DNA of 56,010 bases from Bacteroidaceae bacterium (GTDB taxonomy: Bacteria > Bacteroidota > Bacteroidia > Bacteroidales > Bacteroidaceae): NCBI GenBank assembly GCA_017555585.1, contig JAFZGA010000007.1:1-56010 (forward strand). The letters are read 5' to 3'. Shown here in pieces: positions 55,735 through 56,010 of this stretch. The notes below the pieces were generated by a model. It was not told the DNA's origin. It made no database searches and worked only from the letters and a program-made list of their open reading frames with translations. The translations under genes and the position numbers were made by a program. Positions within the stretch are counted from its first letter, which is position 1. Each line of letters opens with the position of its first letter.

Positions 55735-55835
55735 TATTCCACCGCAGTCCTTAACCTTAATACTTTCACTTGTATTTTTCTTCAAGTCTTTCTTTCATGT
55801 ACTTTGGTCGCGCCAAAGTACACAAAGCGCCCGGC
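55735..55835 (+). repeat. Repeat B, copy 2
   Basis: From TATTCCACCGCAG to AAAGCGCCCGGCA; TGTACTTTGG (55798-55807) and CCAAAGTACA (55813-55822) pair perfectly around TCGCG, as in copy 1 at 52929. The two copies are near-identical over the last 40 bases. Confidence 0.75.
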
Positions 55836-56010
55836 ATACGTAAAAAACAGTCGTTTGCTCCTTTTGCTTATGAGTTGCGTTGCAACATCACTCGGCCGTC
55901 GCAAACTTGCCACTCCAATCCTATCTGTCTTGAGCAGGGTGTTGCGAAACTCGTTCCGCATGGCTGTATAAGAAAATTACACCCATGCTGCACTCAAACA
56001 TTCTCACACA

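Larger units (their letters stand above)
55396..56010. other. Right-edge non-coding region
   Basis: No gene is evident. It holds a possible minus-strand -7 box TAACTTTA (55469-55476) for the BspA-like gene, repeat C copy 2 (55543-55593), an AT-rich palindrome GGATATATAATATCC (~55708-55722), repeat B copy 2 (55735-55835), and sequence to the window edge in which I see nothing recognisable. Confidence 0.55.

Overview
The window is chromosomal DNA from a member of the Bacteroidales (Bacteroides/Phocaeicola/Prevotella type). The evidence is an intact Bacteroides aerotolerance (bat) operon, DUF58, DUF4251 and DUF4252 proteins, a BspA-like leucine-rich-repeat surface protein, a glutaminase/glutamate decarboxylase pair, an M6 protease with a Bacteroidetes-type C-terminal tail, and many start regions preceded by the Bacteroidetes -7 promoter box TAnnTTTG (variants TATCTTCG, TAATTTTG). 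Genes are mostly intact and densely packed, and many units end in clear hairpin-plus-T terminators.

Layout. 1-0.7 kb: no protein gene; a tRNA-Gly-like sequence broken by an insert. 0.7-6.4 kb: translation and secretion housekeeping (lepA, ftsY, rimO), then an HU gene and an unusual HU-membrane-LysM protein. 6.5-15.7 kb: moxR, DUF58, an unnamed membrane protein, batA-batE and a PAP2 phosphatase. 15.8-17.1 kb: two minus-strand genes (YbaK/ProX-like deacylase, CBM9-like protein). 17.2-21.2 kb: an ECF sigma factor, a probable anti-sigma factor and three exported proteins of unknown role. 21.3-26.1 kb: glsA and gadB on the minus strand, then an MFS and an EamA transporter. 26.2-32.1 kb: M6 protease, pheT, YebC/PmpR family protein. 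32.5-34.0 kb: a two-gene membrane-protein/Xre unit convergent with a DUF4251 gene whose frame is cut by a UGA. 34.2-39.5 kb: a GH43-like lipoprotein with nagB, then an S37-like peptidase, an orphan ABC ATPase and a MalY/PatB lyase. 39.7-43.1 kb: galE, tRNA-Arg(UCU), rfbA and a nucleotidylyltransferase-GHMP kinase fusion. 43.4-45.5 kb: a small H1-like protein, a membrane-spanning HTH regulator and a secreted protein resembling the regulator's sensor domain. 45.6-52.4 kb: a large GH2 beta-galactosidase, then rfbC-rfbD-rfbB. 52.4-56.0 kb: a gene-poor region with a candidate small RNA and several families of structured palindromic repeats around an isolated BspA-like gene.

How genes fit together. 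rfbA with rfbCDB makes dTDP-L-rhamnose, and galE and the fused sugar enzyme would supply other activated sugars for surface polysaccharide. glsA and gadB convert glutamine to glutamate to GABA, a proton-consuming acid-resistance route. The GH43-like protein, nagB and GH2 enzyme belong to glycan use. The bat block is an envelope-associated stress-tolerance system.

Most notable for follow-up: (i) the membrane one-component regulator at 43.8 kb and its secreted sensor-domain relative, whose promoters carry the same TGCAAA-N5-TGCAAA direct repeat at exactly the same distance from the -7 box; (ii) the HU-membrane-LysM protein, which could link DNA to peptidoglycan; (iii) the UGA-interrupted DUF4251 gene with 66 further in-frame codons; (iv) the covarying repeat families at 52.7-55.8 kb.
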